Source: CAYJBH01 sp964368625 (GTDB lineage: Bacteria > Bacillota > Clostridia > Oscillospirales > Ruminococcaceae). Taken from it: 64,000 nucleotides of DNA. Positions 7,763 through 17,260 of this stretch are shown here, piece by piece. Below the pieces are notes generated by a model that had not been told where the DNA came from, searched no databases, and saw only the letters and a program-made list of their open reading frames with translations. Position 1 is the stretch's first letter; each line of letters opens with the position of its first letter. A program made the translations under genes and the position numbers. The DNA is taken from positions 43,920-107,919 of the forward strand of contig CAYJBH010000005.1 of assembly GCA_964368625.1 (NCBI GenBank), read 5' to 3'.

Positions 7763-9775
7763 ATGAAAATAATCACCAAAAACATGAAGCTTAAGGGCAA
7801 CAAAACACTTATCGAAAACAAGCTTGCCCATTACCGCGATAAAATACAAAACAAAGAGCTTGTAGATGCCGGATTGCTTAGAGAGGAACTTGCGGGGTAT
7901 GGTGTTCAGACCGGTGACCGTGTTCTTCCATACCTTATGCAGGATATTTACAAACGAGACATCGAGGATATAGAGCTAAAAACAATAGTTTTAGAAAATG
8001 AGACTTTAAAGGCAACTTTTTTGCCGGAATACGGAATGAGGCTGTATTCACTTTACGATAAATCTCGGTCTAAAGATCTTCTGTATGTAAACCCCATTCT
8101 GCGTTTTGCCAATCTTGCGATACGCAGAGCCTGGTTTTCCGGCGGTATCGAGTGGAACATAGGTCAACTGGGACACACATTTTCCACCTGCGATCCAATG
8201 CATGTTATTAAAGGCATAGATGAGCAGGGAAATGAGTTTATAAGAACATTTGAATACGAGCGATGCAAGGGTGTTTTCTGGTCGATTGATTTTCATCTCC
8301 CTAAGGGAGCAAAACAGCTATGCGCATATGTTAAGATTATAAATAATAAGCCGGAATCTGTTCCGATGTATTGGTGGACAAACGCTGCGGTAGACGAGGA
8401 TAAAGATGTTAGGGTTTTTTCGGGCAATAAAAACGTAATCTTCATAAACGAAACCTCAAACCAAGGCAACAAAAAGGGAATGGCCCATGGCGAGATGCCC
8501 TATCTCGACTCATTAAAAGGAAAAGATTCTTCATACCCCACCAACTATAATTTTTCCTGTGAATATTTCTTTCAGAATGAAAAGCGTTTAGATGAAACCT
8601 GGGAAGCGGCTGTATACAATAACAACACCATGTATTACGAGCGTTCCTCTTCAAATCTTTGCTACAGAAAAATGTTTTGTTGGGGAACACATAACGGCGG
8701 CAAACACTGGCAGGAATTTTTAACTCAGAAGGGAACCCCGGGCTATCTTGAGCTACAGGCAGGACTTGCGCCAACCCAGGTTCACGGCCTGGAGATGCCG
8801 GGAAATAGCAGCTGGGATTTCGTTCAGCTTTTTGGTGGTTGTGATATTAACCACGATACCACTACCGGAAACTGGGAGGATGCAAAATCTACCGTTTATA
8901 ATAAACTTAATGATGTTTTAAGTGAAGAGGCTGTAGAGAACACATTAGAATTCTGCCGTAGGAGCTACAATTCTATTACCGAAGAATTATTACACATAGG
9001 AAATGGTTTTGGCGCGGTAGAAGCTGCAAGAAACAAGGAAACCATTCCAGATGGCTTTTACTTTTCCTCTGAGTCAATAACCGAAAAAGAACAGCCGTGG
9101 CTCGATCTTCATAACACCGGTATTATGAAGGATGGAGATATACTGCAAACACCTTCTTCATATATGGTGGATATGCGCTATGAGCCTATCTTAACAAAGG
9201 CCGCCCAAAATGGAAGCTTTACCGCCTATAACCATCTCGGTGTTATGTATATCGAAAACGGCATGCCTAGAGAAGCCGTTAACGCATTTAACCAATCAAA
9301 TATAATTGCCGAAAACCCCTTTGCGTATCGCAACCTATATATATTAGCAGATAACGAAGGAGATGCTACCGCTATATTGCACTACGATAAGGCAGTAGAA
9401 CTTTTAGGCGATTGTATTACAAGGGAATATGTTGAGGAATACATAGTGGCTCTTTGCAATACAAAGCAGTATGAAAAGGCTATGGCTTTTTACCACTCTC
9501 TCAAAAACGAAATCAAAAACGGCGATCGAGTGCTGCTTAACATGTTTGAGGTTTCTGCAAAGCTTAAGGATACAAGCTTCATGGAAAAGCTGTTTAAGCA
9601 TGAATTTGCCGTTGTTAGAGAGGGAGAACGTAGCATTTCAGACTACTATTTTATATATCAAGCCCTGTGTAATTCCATGCAAAACAACGTTGAATTTACG
9701 GATGAACTTGTAGCAAAATACAAAAGAGAAAACAATATACCGTTTGAGCTTGATTTTAGGCTATCGGTAGTGTAA
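7763..9775 (+). CDS. DUF5107 domain protein with C-terminal TPR-like repeats
   Basis: A cytoplasmic protein of 670 residues. Residues 60-400 look like DUF5107, a beta-sandwich related to aldose-1-epimerases: note NETLKATFLPEYGMRLYSLYDK, DLLYVNP and RAWFSGGIEWNIGQLGHTF. From about residue 460 on, helical repeats of TPR type are recognisable (TAYNHLGVMYIENGMPREAVNAFNQS; YIVALCNTKQYEKAMAFYHSL). The mutarotase-like domain suggests it binds or epimerises a sugar, and the TPR part suggests protein contacts, but no activity is established. It is preceded by AAGGAGG and lies 25 bases after the permease gene, within the operon. Proteins of this kind often accompany glycosidase operons, so I infer a role in handling the imported glycan. 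Confidence 0.8.
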   Translation: MKIITKNMKLKGNKTLIENKLAHYRDKIQNKELVDAGLLREELAGYGVQTGDRVLPYLMQDIYKRDIEDIELKTIVLENETLKATFLPEYGMRLYSLYDKSRSKDLLYVNPILRFANLAIRRAWFSGGIEWNIGQLGHTFSTCDPMHVIKGIDEQGNEFIRTFEYERCKGVFWSIDFHLPKGAKQLCAYVKIINNKPESVPMYWWTNAAVDEDKDVRVFSGNKNVIFINETSNQGNKKGMAHGEMPYLDSLKGKDSSYPTNYNFSCEYFFQNEKRLDETWEAAVYNNNTMYYERSSSNLCYRKMFCWGTHNGGKHWQEFLTQKGTPGYLELQAGLAPTQVHGLEMPGNSSWDFVQLFGGCDINHDTTTGNWEDAKSTVYNKLNDVLSEEAVENTLEFCRRSYNSITEELLHIGNGFGAVEAARNKETIPDGFYFSSESITEKEQPWLDLHNTGIMKDGDILQTPSSYMVDMRYEPILTKAAQNGSFTAYNHLGVMYIENGMPREAVNAFNQSNIIAENPFAYRNLYILADNEGDATAILHYDKAVELLGDCITREYVEEYIVALCNTKQYEKAMAFYHSLKNEIKNGDRVLLNMFEVSAKLKDTSFMEKLFKHEFAVVREGERSISDYYFIYQALCNSMQNNVEFTDELVAKYKRENNIPFELDFRLSVV

Positions 9776-9803
9776 GATAATAACAATATAGGAGCAGTAT
9801 ATT

Positions 9804-10889
9804 ATGAATTTCGATGGGATAGCATGCAATATGCAAAATCTTCACCTGGCATCTGATGCGGTTTCCCGCTCACTTTCTGCAGAAAATTATAACGGTGAAA
9901 AAGGCAAAGGTGGAATGGCTGACGTTCCAACCGATGACCCTAGGCACCCTGCAAGAGAGCTTGGAAAAACATGGAAGGTGTCGCCCAGTCGTGTTATAAA
10001 ATCGGGCGAGATATTTGAGCTTGCAAATATCGATGGTCCCGGTGCTATTCAGCAGATTTGGATGACCCCAACCGGAAACTTTAGATACACCATAATCAGA
10101 ATGTATTGGGATGGGTCAGAAAACCCCTCTGTAGAGTGCCCTATAGGTGACTTCTTTGCCTGTGGCCTTGGAGAGTATGCACATGTTAACTCCCTTGCCG
10201 TCTGTGTTAATCCCGGTTCAGCCTTTAACTGCTACTGGACAATGCCCTTCAAAAAACATTGCCGCATAACGGTTGAAAACATCTCTCACGAAGATATGAT
10301 TTTATACTATCAGGTAAACTATGTTTTATCTCCGGTTGCAGATAACGCCCTATATTTCCATGCCCAGTTTAGACGCGTAAACCCACTCCCCTATAAAACA
10401 CTATACACCATGTTAGATGGTGTTAAGGGTAAGGGCCAATACGTTGGCACCTATATGACCTGGGGAGTTAACAACAACATCTGGTGGGGCGAGGGTGAGG
10501 TTAAGTTCTTTTTAGATGGCGACACCGATTACCCAACCATCTGCGGAACCGGCCTTGAAGATTATTTCTGTGGTTCCTATAATTTTGAAAACCAAAAAAC
10601 TCACCAATATCAGGAATATACAACTCCATATGCAGGTTTGCCTCAGGTTGTTCGTCCCGATGGTGTTTATAAAGCAAACACCCGCTTTGGAATGTATCGT
10701 TGGCATATAACCGATCCTATCCGATTTGAAGAGGATCTTAAAATAACCGTTCAGGCGCTTGGATGGCGTGATAATCAGCGCTTTTTACCTCTTCAGGACG
10801 ATATATCCTCGGTCTCGTTTTGGTATCAGACCTTGCCGGCAGTTAATTTCCCACCGCTCCCGGAAAAAGACTATCTTGAAATTATATAG
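9804..10889 (+). CDS. GH172 (DUF2961) family glycoside hydrolase
   Basis: A 361-residue cytoplasmic enzyme matching the DUF2961 family, now GH172. Characterised members are alpha-D-fructofuranosidases/difructose dianhydride I synthases and D-arabinofuranosidases; they form jelly-roll oligomers. Landmarks include the NIDGPGAIQQIWMT strand, PIGDFFACGLGEYAHVNS, the CGTGLEDYFCGSYNF segment carrying a conserved Glu near residue 250, and DDISSVSFWYQTLP near the C-terminus. Length is normal and there is no signal peptide. The ATG has AGGAG upstream and follows the DUF5107 gene by 28 bases. Alongside a GH32/43-like propeller it makes a furanoside (fructosyl or D-arabinosyl) a reasonable substrate guess, but this is inference. 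Confidence 0.85.
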   Translation: MNFDGIACNMQNLHLASDAVSRSLSAENYNGEKGKGGMADVPTDDPRHPARELGKTWKVSPSRVIKSGEIFELANIDGPGAIQQIWMTPTGNFRYTIIRMYWDGSENPSVECPIGDFFACGLGEYAHVNSLAVCVNPGSAFNCYWTMPFKKHCRITVENISHEDMILYYQVNYVLSPVADNALYFHAQFRRVNPLPYKTLYTMLDGVKGKGQYVGTYMTWGVNNNIWWGEGEVKFFLDGDTDYPTICGTGLEDYFCGSYNFENQKTHQYQEYTTPYAGLPQVVRPDGVYKANTRFGMYRWHITDPIRFEEDLKITVQALGWRDNQRFLPLQDDISSVSFWYQTLPAVNFPPLPEKDYLEII

Positions 10890-10903
10890 TAAAGGAACTA
10901 ATA

Positions 10904-13411
10904 ATGAAACGTAGAGTATTCTCCGGCAGGAATTTAACCTATGTGGGATTCCCCCTAGGTGGCATCGGTGCCGGGATGTATAACATAGAGGGCAACGGCT
11001 CCTTTTCAGGTTTTTCTATTAGAAACGCACCAAACACCAATCTTGAACCCACCATGTTCTCTGCCGTAACAGTTAAGGGTGCAACAAACAAAAGCAGAAT
11101 TATAGAATCTCCTGTACCGAAATACAAGATATTTGGCGGTGCGCTCTCCGAGCTTCAGGGCAAGCCAAAAAACGATCTCAACCTAACCAAGGCAAACGGC
11201 TCGCAAGGAAAAAGTTACGGCCTTCCACGATTTAAAAATGCCGAGTTTTATGCCGAGTTTCCCTTTGCAAACATTGATTTTAAAGACGATAGCTTTCCGT
11301 TAACCACATCGTTAAGTGCATGGAGTCCTTTCACCCCTACCAATACCGACGACTCTTCCTTCCCCTTTGCGGTTATCGACTACACCTTTAAAAACGAAAC
11401 TAACGAAGCCATCGATGCTGTTTACTACTACAGCAGCATGAACTTTATGGCGGTTGAGGATAGCGGCTATTATGTAAAAAACGATACAAATGGGTTCACT
11501 CTTTCTCAGGATGCAACAGAGAACCACCCTTGGTCGGCCGGACATTTTAGTGCCTTTGTGGAGGAGGACAATGTTAAGGTGAATACCGCCCTGTTTCGAG
11601 GCGGCTGGTTCGACACCCTAACCATGCTATGGAACGATATAGCAGACGGTGTTGCCGTTGCTAAAAGTCATGAAAACGCATTTAAGGTTAACCTGCAACA
11701 CATTCCCGGAGCTGTTGTTCCCGGCGCAGTTCTTGCAGTTCAATTTAACCTAGCGCCGGGAGAGAGCAAAACCATTAGGCTAAACACCTGTTGGTATGTT
11801 CCTGATTCTTCACTGCGCATCGGTCATGAGTTTGAGGATAAAACAGGTGATGATGCCGAATGCTGTTGCAATAGCATTGATCTTGCACTCGAGCGATATA
11901 AGCCTTGGTACACTACTAAATTTAACTCTATTTCCGATGTTCGCAGCCATCTTTCAAGCAATATCGAAAGGTTATATAATGATAGCCGTTGTTTTACCAA
12001 TGGTTTTTATAGCATAACATTACCGAGCGAAGTGGTTGAGGCTGTAGCCGCAAACCTAACCATACTAAAATCGCCAACCATTCTTCGCCAAACTGATGGA
12101 AGGTTATGGGCATGGGAAGGCTGTTGTGATAGCTGTGGCTGTTGTGCCGGCAGCTGCACCCACGTTTGGAATTATGCTCAGGCAATATGCCATCTCTTTC
12201 CGGATCTTGAGCGTAGCATGAGAAAAACCGAGTTTTTCGATTCTCAAAACGATGATGGTCATCAAAACTTTCGTGCCTCATTACCCATCGGAAAAGTTGA
12301 CCATAGCTTCCATGCCGCATCCGACGGCCAGCTTGGCGGAATAATAAAACTTTATCGCGACTTCTTAATATCAGGCGATATTAAATGGCTTGAAAGTTTT
12401 TACGATGTTGCTAAAACCTCGATGGATTACTGCATAAAAAGCTGGGATCATAAGCTTGAAGGCGTTCTAAGAGAGCCACACCACAATACCTACGACATAG
12501 AATTCTGGGGTGCCGACGCAATGTGCTCATCCTTTTATATTTCGGCATTAACTGCAATGGTTGAGATAGGAAAGGTTCTGAAAAAAAACACCGATGAGTA
12601 TGCTTTACTTGCAGAAAAAGGCAACCGTTACCTAAACGAAAAGTTGTTTAACGGAGAATATTTTTATCAAGAAGTTGAGTGGAAAGGCCTTTCAGCAAAG
12701 CTACCTATGGTTGGCGAAGAGGCATTAAACGATCAATTTTCTCCCGAAGCAATTGAACTTATCCAAAAACACGGACCTAAATATCAATATGGTACCGGAT
12801 GTATCTCGGATGGTGTTTTGGGATATTGGATGGCTCAGGTTTGTGGGCTTGATGCCAAAGGTGACCAAGAAAATATTAAAAGCCACCTTAACAGCGTATA
12901 TAAATACAACTTTAAAACCGACCTTACAGAGCACGCAAATCCACAGCGCCCGGGATACTGCATGAGCGACGAAGCCGGACTACTGCTTTGTAGCTGGCCA
13001 AATGCAAACAAGCCTGCTCTACCCTTCGTATATAGCGACGAGGTTTGGACAGGTATAGAATATCAGGTAGCATCACATCTAATATTTTCGGGAGAGGTAG
13101 AAAAGGGGTTAGATATTGTTAAGGCTTTAAGAAGTCGTTATGATGGCAGCGCAAGAAACCCCTTCGACGAGTATGAGTGCGGTCATTGGTATGCTAGAGC
13201 ACTGGCATCATATTCGCTAATCGAAGCATTTAGCGGCATCCGTTACAATGCCTATACCAAAACATTAATTATTAAGCCTCAAATTAAGGGAGATTTCACC
13301 TCGTTTTTATCTACAAATGGCGGTTACGCTACCGCAGGTATTAAGGATGGCAAGCCGTTTATCGATGTTCTACGCGGAAAAATAGAAATAGAAGAAATTA
13401 TATTAATATAA
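10904..13411 (+). CDS. GH116 family beta-glycosidase (GBA2/DUF608 type)
   Basis: A large 835-residue enzyme of family GH116 (beta-glucosidase, beta-xylosidase or N-acetylglucosaminidase activities; retaining mechanism). The N-terminal domain begins with FSGRNLTYVGFPLGGIGAGMY. The catalytic (alpha/alpha)6 domain includes CTHVWNYAQA near residue 420, HNTYDIEFWGADAMC near 527 (expected nucleophile Glu), DEVWTGIEYQVASHLI near 712 and CGHWYARALASYSLIEAFSG near 765. There is no signal peptide. An odd feature is a cluster of seven cysteines at about residues 407-421 (GCCDSCGCCAGSC). It starts 15 bases after the GH172 gene with AAAGGA upstream. Its specificity cannot be read from the sequence. Confidence 0.88.
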   Translation: MKRRVFSGRNLTYVGFPLGGIGAGMYNIEGNGSFSGFSIRNAPNTNLEPTMFSAVTVKGATNKSRIIESPVPKYKIFGGALSELQGKPKNDLNLTKANGSQGKSYGLPRFKNAEFYAEFPFANIDFKDDSFPLTTSLSAWSPFTPTNTDDSSFPFAVIDYTFKNETNEAIDAVYYYSSMNFMAVEDSGYYVKNDTNGFTLSQDATENHPWSAGHFSAFVEEDNVKVNTALFRGGWFDTLTMLWNDIADGVAVAKSHENAFKVNLQHIPGAVVPGAVLAVQFNLAPGESKTIRLNTCWYVPDSSLRIGHEFEDKTGDDAECCCNSIDLALERYKPWYTTKFNSISDVRSHLSSNIERLYNDSRCFTNGFYSITLPSEVVEAVAANLTILKSPTILRQTDGRLWAWEGCCDSCGCCAGSCTHVWNYAQAICHLFPDLERSMRKTEFFDSQNDDGHQNFRASLPIGKVDHSFHAASDGQLGGIIKLYRDFLISGDIKWLESFYDVAKTSMDYCIKSWDHKLEGVLREPHHNTYDIEFWGADAMCSSFYISALTAMVEIGKVLKKNTDEYALLAEKGNRYLNEKLFNGEYFYQEVEWKGLSAKLPMVGEEALNDQFSPEAIELIQKHGPKYQYGTGCISDGVLGYWMAQVCGLDAKGDQENIKSHLNSVYKYNFKTDLTEHANPQRPGYCMSDEAGLLLCSWPNANKPALPFVYSDEVWTGIEYQVASHLIFSGEVEKGLDIVKALRSRYDGSARNPFDEYECGHWYARALASYSLIEAFSGIRYNAYTKTLIIKPQIKGDFTSFLSTNGGYATAGIKDGKPFIDVLRGKIEIEEIILI

Positions 13412-13425
13412 AAGGAGACCGTTAT

Positions 13426-15414
13426 ATGTTACCTGCAAGAGAGATTCACCTCGATTTTCACACCTCGCAAAAGATGCCAAACGTTGCTAAAAAATTTAAC
13501 AAGGCTCAGTTTCAAGAGGCAATAAAGCTTGGCAACGTAAATAGCATAACAATTTTCGGAAAAGGCCATCATGGTTACTGCTACTACCCTACCGATGTGG
13601 GAACCCAGCATCCTACCATGGAAGAGGGATTTGATCTTGCAGGCGAGATGATGTCGGCCTGTCATGAAATAGGAGTTCGTGCTCCACTATACCTTACTCT
13701 TGGATGGTCGGTGCTTGATGCAACCGAACATCCCGAATGGGTTGTTCGTAACGCCGATGGCTCTATGAGCGGCGTTAACTATGACGCAGATGCAAAACCT
13801 ACCGACACAAGGCCCAACTGCTCCTGGTGGCACCTTTGCTACAGCGGCGACTATGCAGAATATCTTTACGCATTAACCCATGAGGTTTGCAAACGATATT
13901 CTCGCCTTGATGGTTTGTTTTATGATATTGTTTTTGTTTATGATGTTTGCTACTGCGACAGCTGTCGTGCCGACATGAAAAAGCGTGGTTTAGATGATAA
14001 CGATGAGGCCGTAGCAAAAAAATATCTTGTTGATAGGCACCATGAAGTTTTGGAAAAACTAGGCGAAATAATGAGGGAATATCATCCCGATGCATCGCTG
14101 TTTTTCAACTCCGGCGGCGCCGAAATTCATGCGCCACACAGGCATTATCTCAACACTCATTTCGAGCTTGAAGATCTACCAACAAGCTGGGGCGGTTATG
14201 ATAAAATGCCAATTCGAGCTAAGTATTTTTCGGCAAGTGGCAAGGAATACCTCGGCATGACAGGAAAGTTTCATACGAACTGGGGTGAATTCGGCGGCTT
14301 TAAGCTACCTGAGGCTCTTCGTTACGAGTGCGCAAGCCTCATGACATGGGGAGCCAAAATAAGTGTTGGCGATCAGCTTCCACCCGATGGAGTAATGGAC
14401 AAGAGCACCTACGAAAACATTGGCCACGCCTTTAGATACGCCGAACAGCTTGAGCCATTTTGCTACAATGTTTTAGAAACAACAAAGCTTGGCATTATGA
14501 TAGATGAAAATGAACCAAGCCATAACGGCCTTGCAAAGCTTTTGTTAGATTCTCAGCTGGATTTCGATATTCTACATAAACCAGACGATGTTAACAGATT
14601 TGATGTTATAATCATAGCCGAGGGTGTGGTGCTCTCTTCCGATTTTGCTGCCGCCTTTAATGGGTATGTAAAGAGCGGCAAAAAGTTGCTTATCCTCGGA
14701 GGAGGAGCATTGGCTGCCGACGGCAAAAAATTCGCCATCGACCTCCCGTTTGATTACAGGGGTAAAAGCGACTTTAACTTCGATTATCTTGTTGTGGGCG
14801 ATGAGATAAGCGAGGGCATGGTATCTGCTCCTATCTACTGTTATTCTGCAGGCCACAAGATTGGTGGCAACGGTGATGTTCTGGCTTATATACGCGAGCC
14901 ATACTTTAACAGAACTTATGAGAGTTATTGCTCACATGCAAACACCCCCTACTCCGATGAGGTAGCTAGCTATCCCGCTGCAATCAGAAATGGCAACATT
15001 ATATATATGTCGCATGAGATGGGCAGCATCTATCTCGATTATGGCAGTGCCTACCACCGAAGATATTTTTTAAATGTTTTGCGTATGCTTTACAGCGAAA
15101 CAGAACAGGCAGTTTCGGTTACCTCCTCTTCTAAACAGCCGTTGCCATCGGCAGTTCGTTTAAGATACGTTAAGCAGGGTGAGCGCTATATATTAAACCT
15201 TCTCTATGCATTGCCCTCACAGCGTGGTTTTGTTAGCGTTTTAGAGGATTTCCCATCTTTATATAACCTTAAGATAACCATTAAGGTTGATAAAAAAATA
15301 AGCGTGGTTAGGCTTGAGCCTCAAAAAGAAACTATTGACTTTATCCAAAAAGATGATACCATATATTTGAACCTATCGGAGTTTTCTTTACATCAGCTGA
15401 TAGTTATCGAGTAA
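13426..15414 (+). CDS. GHL6-like putative glycoside hydrolase (alpha-amylase/fucosidase superfamily)
   Basis: A 662-residue cytoplasmic protein with a TIM-barrel N-terminal half like hypothetical glycosyl hydrolase family 6 (GHL6). Recognisable segments are REIHLDFHTSQ at the start, SITIFGKGHHGYCYYPT, GVRAPLYLTLGWS, and the strand DGLFYDIVFVYDVCYCDSC at about residue 165 with acidic residues at the barrel end. A Rossmann-like beta-galactosidase trimerisation-type domain follows (about 350-520; DVIIIAEGVVLS, LLILGGGAL), then a small beta domain. No activity is established that I know of. Two CxxC-type cysteines near residues 170-178 could bind a metal. It has AAGGAGA upstream and follows the GH116 gene by 14 bases. 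Confidence 0.72.
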   Translation: MLPAREIHLDFHTSQKMPNVAKKFNKAQFQEAIKLGNVNSITIFGKGHHGYCYYPTDVGTQHPTMEEGFDLAGEMMSACHEIGVRAPLYLTLGWSVLDATEHPEWVVRNADGSMSGVNYDADAKPTDTRPNCSWWHLCYSGDYAEYLYALTHEVCKRYSRLDGLFYDIVFVYDVCYCDSCRADMKKRGLDDNDEAVAKKYLVDRHHEVLEKLGEIMREYHPDASLFFNSGGAEIHAPHRHYLNTHFELEDLPTSWGGYDKMPIRAKYFSASGKEYLGMTGKFHTNWGEFGGFKLPEALRYECASLMTWGAKISVGDQLPPDGVMDKSTYENIGHAFRYAEQLEPFCYNVLETTKLGIMIDENEPSHNGLAKLLLDSQLDFDILHKPDDVNRFDVIIIAEGVVLSSDFAAAFNGYVKSGKKLLILGGGALAADGKKFAIDLPFDYRGKSDFNFDYLVVGDEISEGMVSAPIYCYSAGHKIGGNGDVLAYIREPYFNRTYESYCSHANTPYSDEVASYPAAIRNGNIIYMSHEMGSIYLDYGSAYHRRYFLNVLRMLYSETEQAVSVTSSSKQPLPSAVRLRYVKQGERYILNLLYALPSQRGFVSVLEDFPSLYNLKITIKVDKKISVVRLEPQKETIDFIQKDDTIYLNLSEFSLHQLIVIE

Positions 15415-15435
15415 AACAGCCACAAAGGAGGATAT

Positions 15436-17013
15436 ATGACAGACTACAAAAAAATCATCGAGGCAGGTGAAACCTATTTAGGAATTGAGTTCGGCTCAAC
15501 CACCATTAAGCTTGTTCTCATCGATCGTGAAAATCAACCTATAGCCGTTGGAAAACACGTTTGGGAAAACCGCCTATCCGATGGAATATGGACCTACTCT
15601 TTAGAAGATGTACATAACGGATTAAAACTTGCCTACAGCGATCTTAAAAGTAACGTTTTTGAAAAATATGCTGTTACACCGAAAACATACGGTGCTATAG
15701 GTATTTCGGCCATGATGCATGGCTACATTGCACTTGATGAAAACGACGAACTACTGGTTGAGTTTAGAACATGGCGAAACACCATGACCGAGGAGGCAGC
15801 GGCTGAGATGTCGAGCTTGTTCGGCTTCAACATTCCTCAACGCTGGAGTGCGGCACATCTTTGGCAGGCTATATTAAATGGCGAAGAACACACGCCAAGG
15901 GTAAAAAAGGTTATGACTCTTGCAGCATACCTTCATTATAAGCTAACCGGAAACTTTGTTATCGGCATTGGCGATGCCTCGGGAATGTTCCCTATCGACA
16001 GCGTTAAAAAAGACTATAACGACGAGATGGTAGAGAAATTCGACAACCTGTTGAAAGAAAAAGGCCTTAGCTATTCTTTACGTGATATTTTCCCCAAGGT
16101 AATGGTTGCCGGTGAAACTGCTGGTAAGCTTACCGCCGAGGGCGCTGCCATGATGGACGATGACATAACCACCGATATCATCTTCTGCCCACCGGAGGGC
16201 GACGCCGGCACCGGTATGGTTGCAACCAACAGCATTGATGTGTTAACCGGCAATGTTTCGGCCGGAACTTCAATTTTTGCGATGGTTGTGTTAGAAAAAG
16301 CACTTTCAAACTACTATAAAGAATTGGATATTGTAACCACCCCAGACGGATACGACGTAGCGATGGTTCACTGTAACAATTGTAGCTCAGACATTGATGC
16401 ATGGGCAAAAATGTTTTCGCAATTTGCTATGATGCTTGGTGTAGACATTAAACCATATAAAGCTCTCGACATAATGTTTGAGGCGGCAAGCAACGATGTT
16501 GATTATAGTGGGTTGCTAAATTTCAACTATCTTTCGGGTGAACATATAACGGGCCTCGGCGCAGGTCGCCCCATGTTTGTTCGTAAACCCGATGCCGATT
16601 TCAGCTTCGCAACCCTCTCAAAAACACATATATACTCCACTCTCTCCACCCTGAAAATTGGTTTTGATATACTGTTTGAAAACGAGGGTGTTAAGCTAAA
16701 TAAGCTAATGGGTCACGGCGGATTTTTTAAAGCTCCTTTCGGCTCGTCAGCAATGGCAGCGGCATCAAACGCGGCAGTTTCGGTTATGGAGAGTGCAGGC
16801 GAGGGCGGGGCATACGGCATAGCGCTTCTAGCAGCATACACAGCCCAGGGCAACAATAAAACGCTGCCTGAATATCTAAACACCGAAGTTTACCACAATG
16901 CAAAAATGCTAACAACACAGCCCGACCCCAAAGAGATAGAAATGTTCGCAAAATTCCTCGAGGGTTATAAAAAAGGCATAGCAGTTCAAAAGTGTGCTGT
17001 GGATAATTTTTAA
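15436..17013 (+). CDS. FGGY-family carbohydrate kinase
   Basis: A 525-residue sugar kinase of the FGGY family, two actin-like ATPase lobes, phosphorylating a free sugar (pentulose, hexulose or polyol) with ATP. Visible motifs are the phosphate-1 loop YLGIEFGSTTIKLVLID at residue 15, the substrate-region AMMHGYIALDEND and FRTWRNTMTEEAAAEM, the phosphate-2 loop LTGNVSAGTSIFAMVV near 275, and the adenosine motif LMGHGGFFKAPFGSSAMAAA near 420. It belongs to a XylB-like subgroup of unknown substrate. It is the last gene of the operon, 21 bases after the GHL6-like gene with AAGGAGG upstream and a terminator after it. It probably traps the monosaccharide released by the glycosidases, so identifying its substrate would identify the glycan. 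Confidence 0.9.
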   Translation: MTDYKKIIEAGETYLGIEFGSTTIKLVLIDRENQPIAVGKHVWENRLSDGIWTYSLEDVHNGLKLAYSDLKSNVFEKYAVTPKTYGAIGISAMMHGYIALDENDELLVEFRTWRNTMTEEAAAEMSSLFGFNIPQRWSAAHLWQAILNGEEHTPRVKKVMTLAAYLHYKLTGNFVIGIGDASGMFPIDSVKKDYNDEMVEKFDNLLKEKGLSYSLRDIFPKVMVAGETAGKLTAEGAAMMDDDITTDIIFCPPEGDAGTGMVATNSIDVLTGNVSAGTSIFAMVVLEKALSNYYKELDIVTTPDGYDVAMVHCNNCSSDIDAWAKMFSQFAMMLGVDIKPYKALDIMFEAASNDVDYSGLLNFNYLSGEHITGLGAGRPMFVRKPDADFSFATLSKTHIYSTLSTLKIGFDILFENEGVKLNKLMGHGGFFKAPFGSSAMAAASNAAVSVMESAGEGGAYGIALLAAYTAQGNNKTLPEYLNTEVYHNAKMLTTQPDPKEIEMFAKFLEGYKKGIAVQKCAVDNF

Positions 17014-17034
17014 TTCATATATTAATAAAACAAA

Positions 17035-17070
17035 AAACAGGTTTCAATTGTGAGACCTGTTTTTACATTA
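17035..17070 (+). terminator. Rho-independent terminator of the glycan operon
   Basis: A stem of ACAGGTTTC (17037-17045) and GAGACCTGT (17052-17060) with a short AT loop, followed by TTTTTAC. It lies about 20 bases after the FGGY kinase stop codon and closes the twelve-kilobase operon. Confidence 0.85.
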
Positions 17071-17189
17071 TGTTCTAAACAGTTAACATTATCAAGACCG
17101 CCATGTCAATTTTAACAAAACATTTGCATATTCGTTTGATAACAGTGTAAATTAATGTGGTTATAAAATTAATAACTTTTAGCAACAAT

Positions 17190-17240
17190 AAAACAAAAGC
17201 CTATATAGAAACGTTGTTTCATATGGGCTTTTGTTTTTTG
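17190..17240 (-). terminator. Terminator of the surface-protein gene (possibly bidirectional)
   Basis: AAAACAAAAGCC at 17190-17201 pairs with GGGCTTTTGTTTT at 17226-17238, flanked by T runs on both strands. It lies 20 bases downstream of the surface-protein stop codon on the minus strand. It could also catch readthrough from the glycan operon. Confidence 0.8.
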
Positions 17241-17260
17241 TTAGATTGTTTTATTATTGC

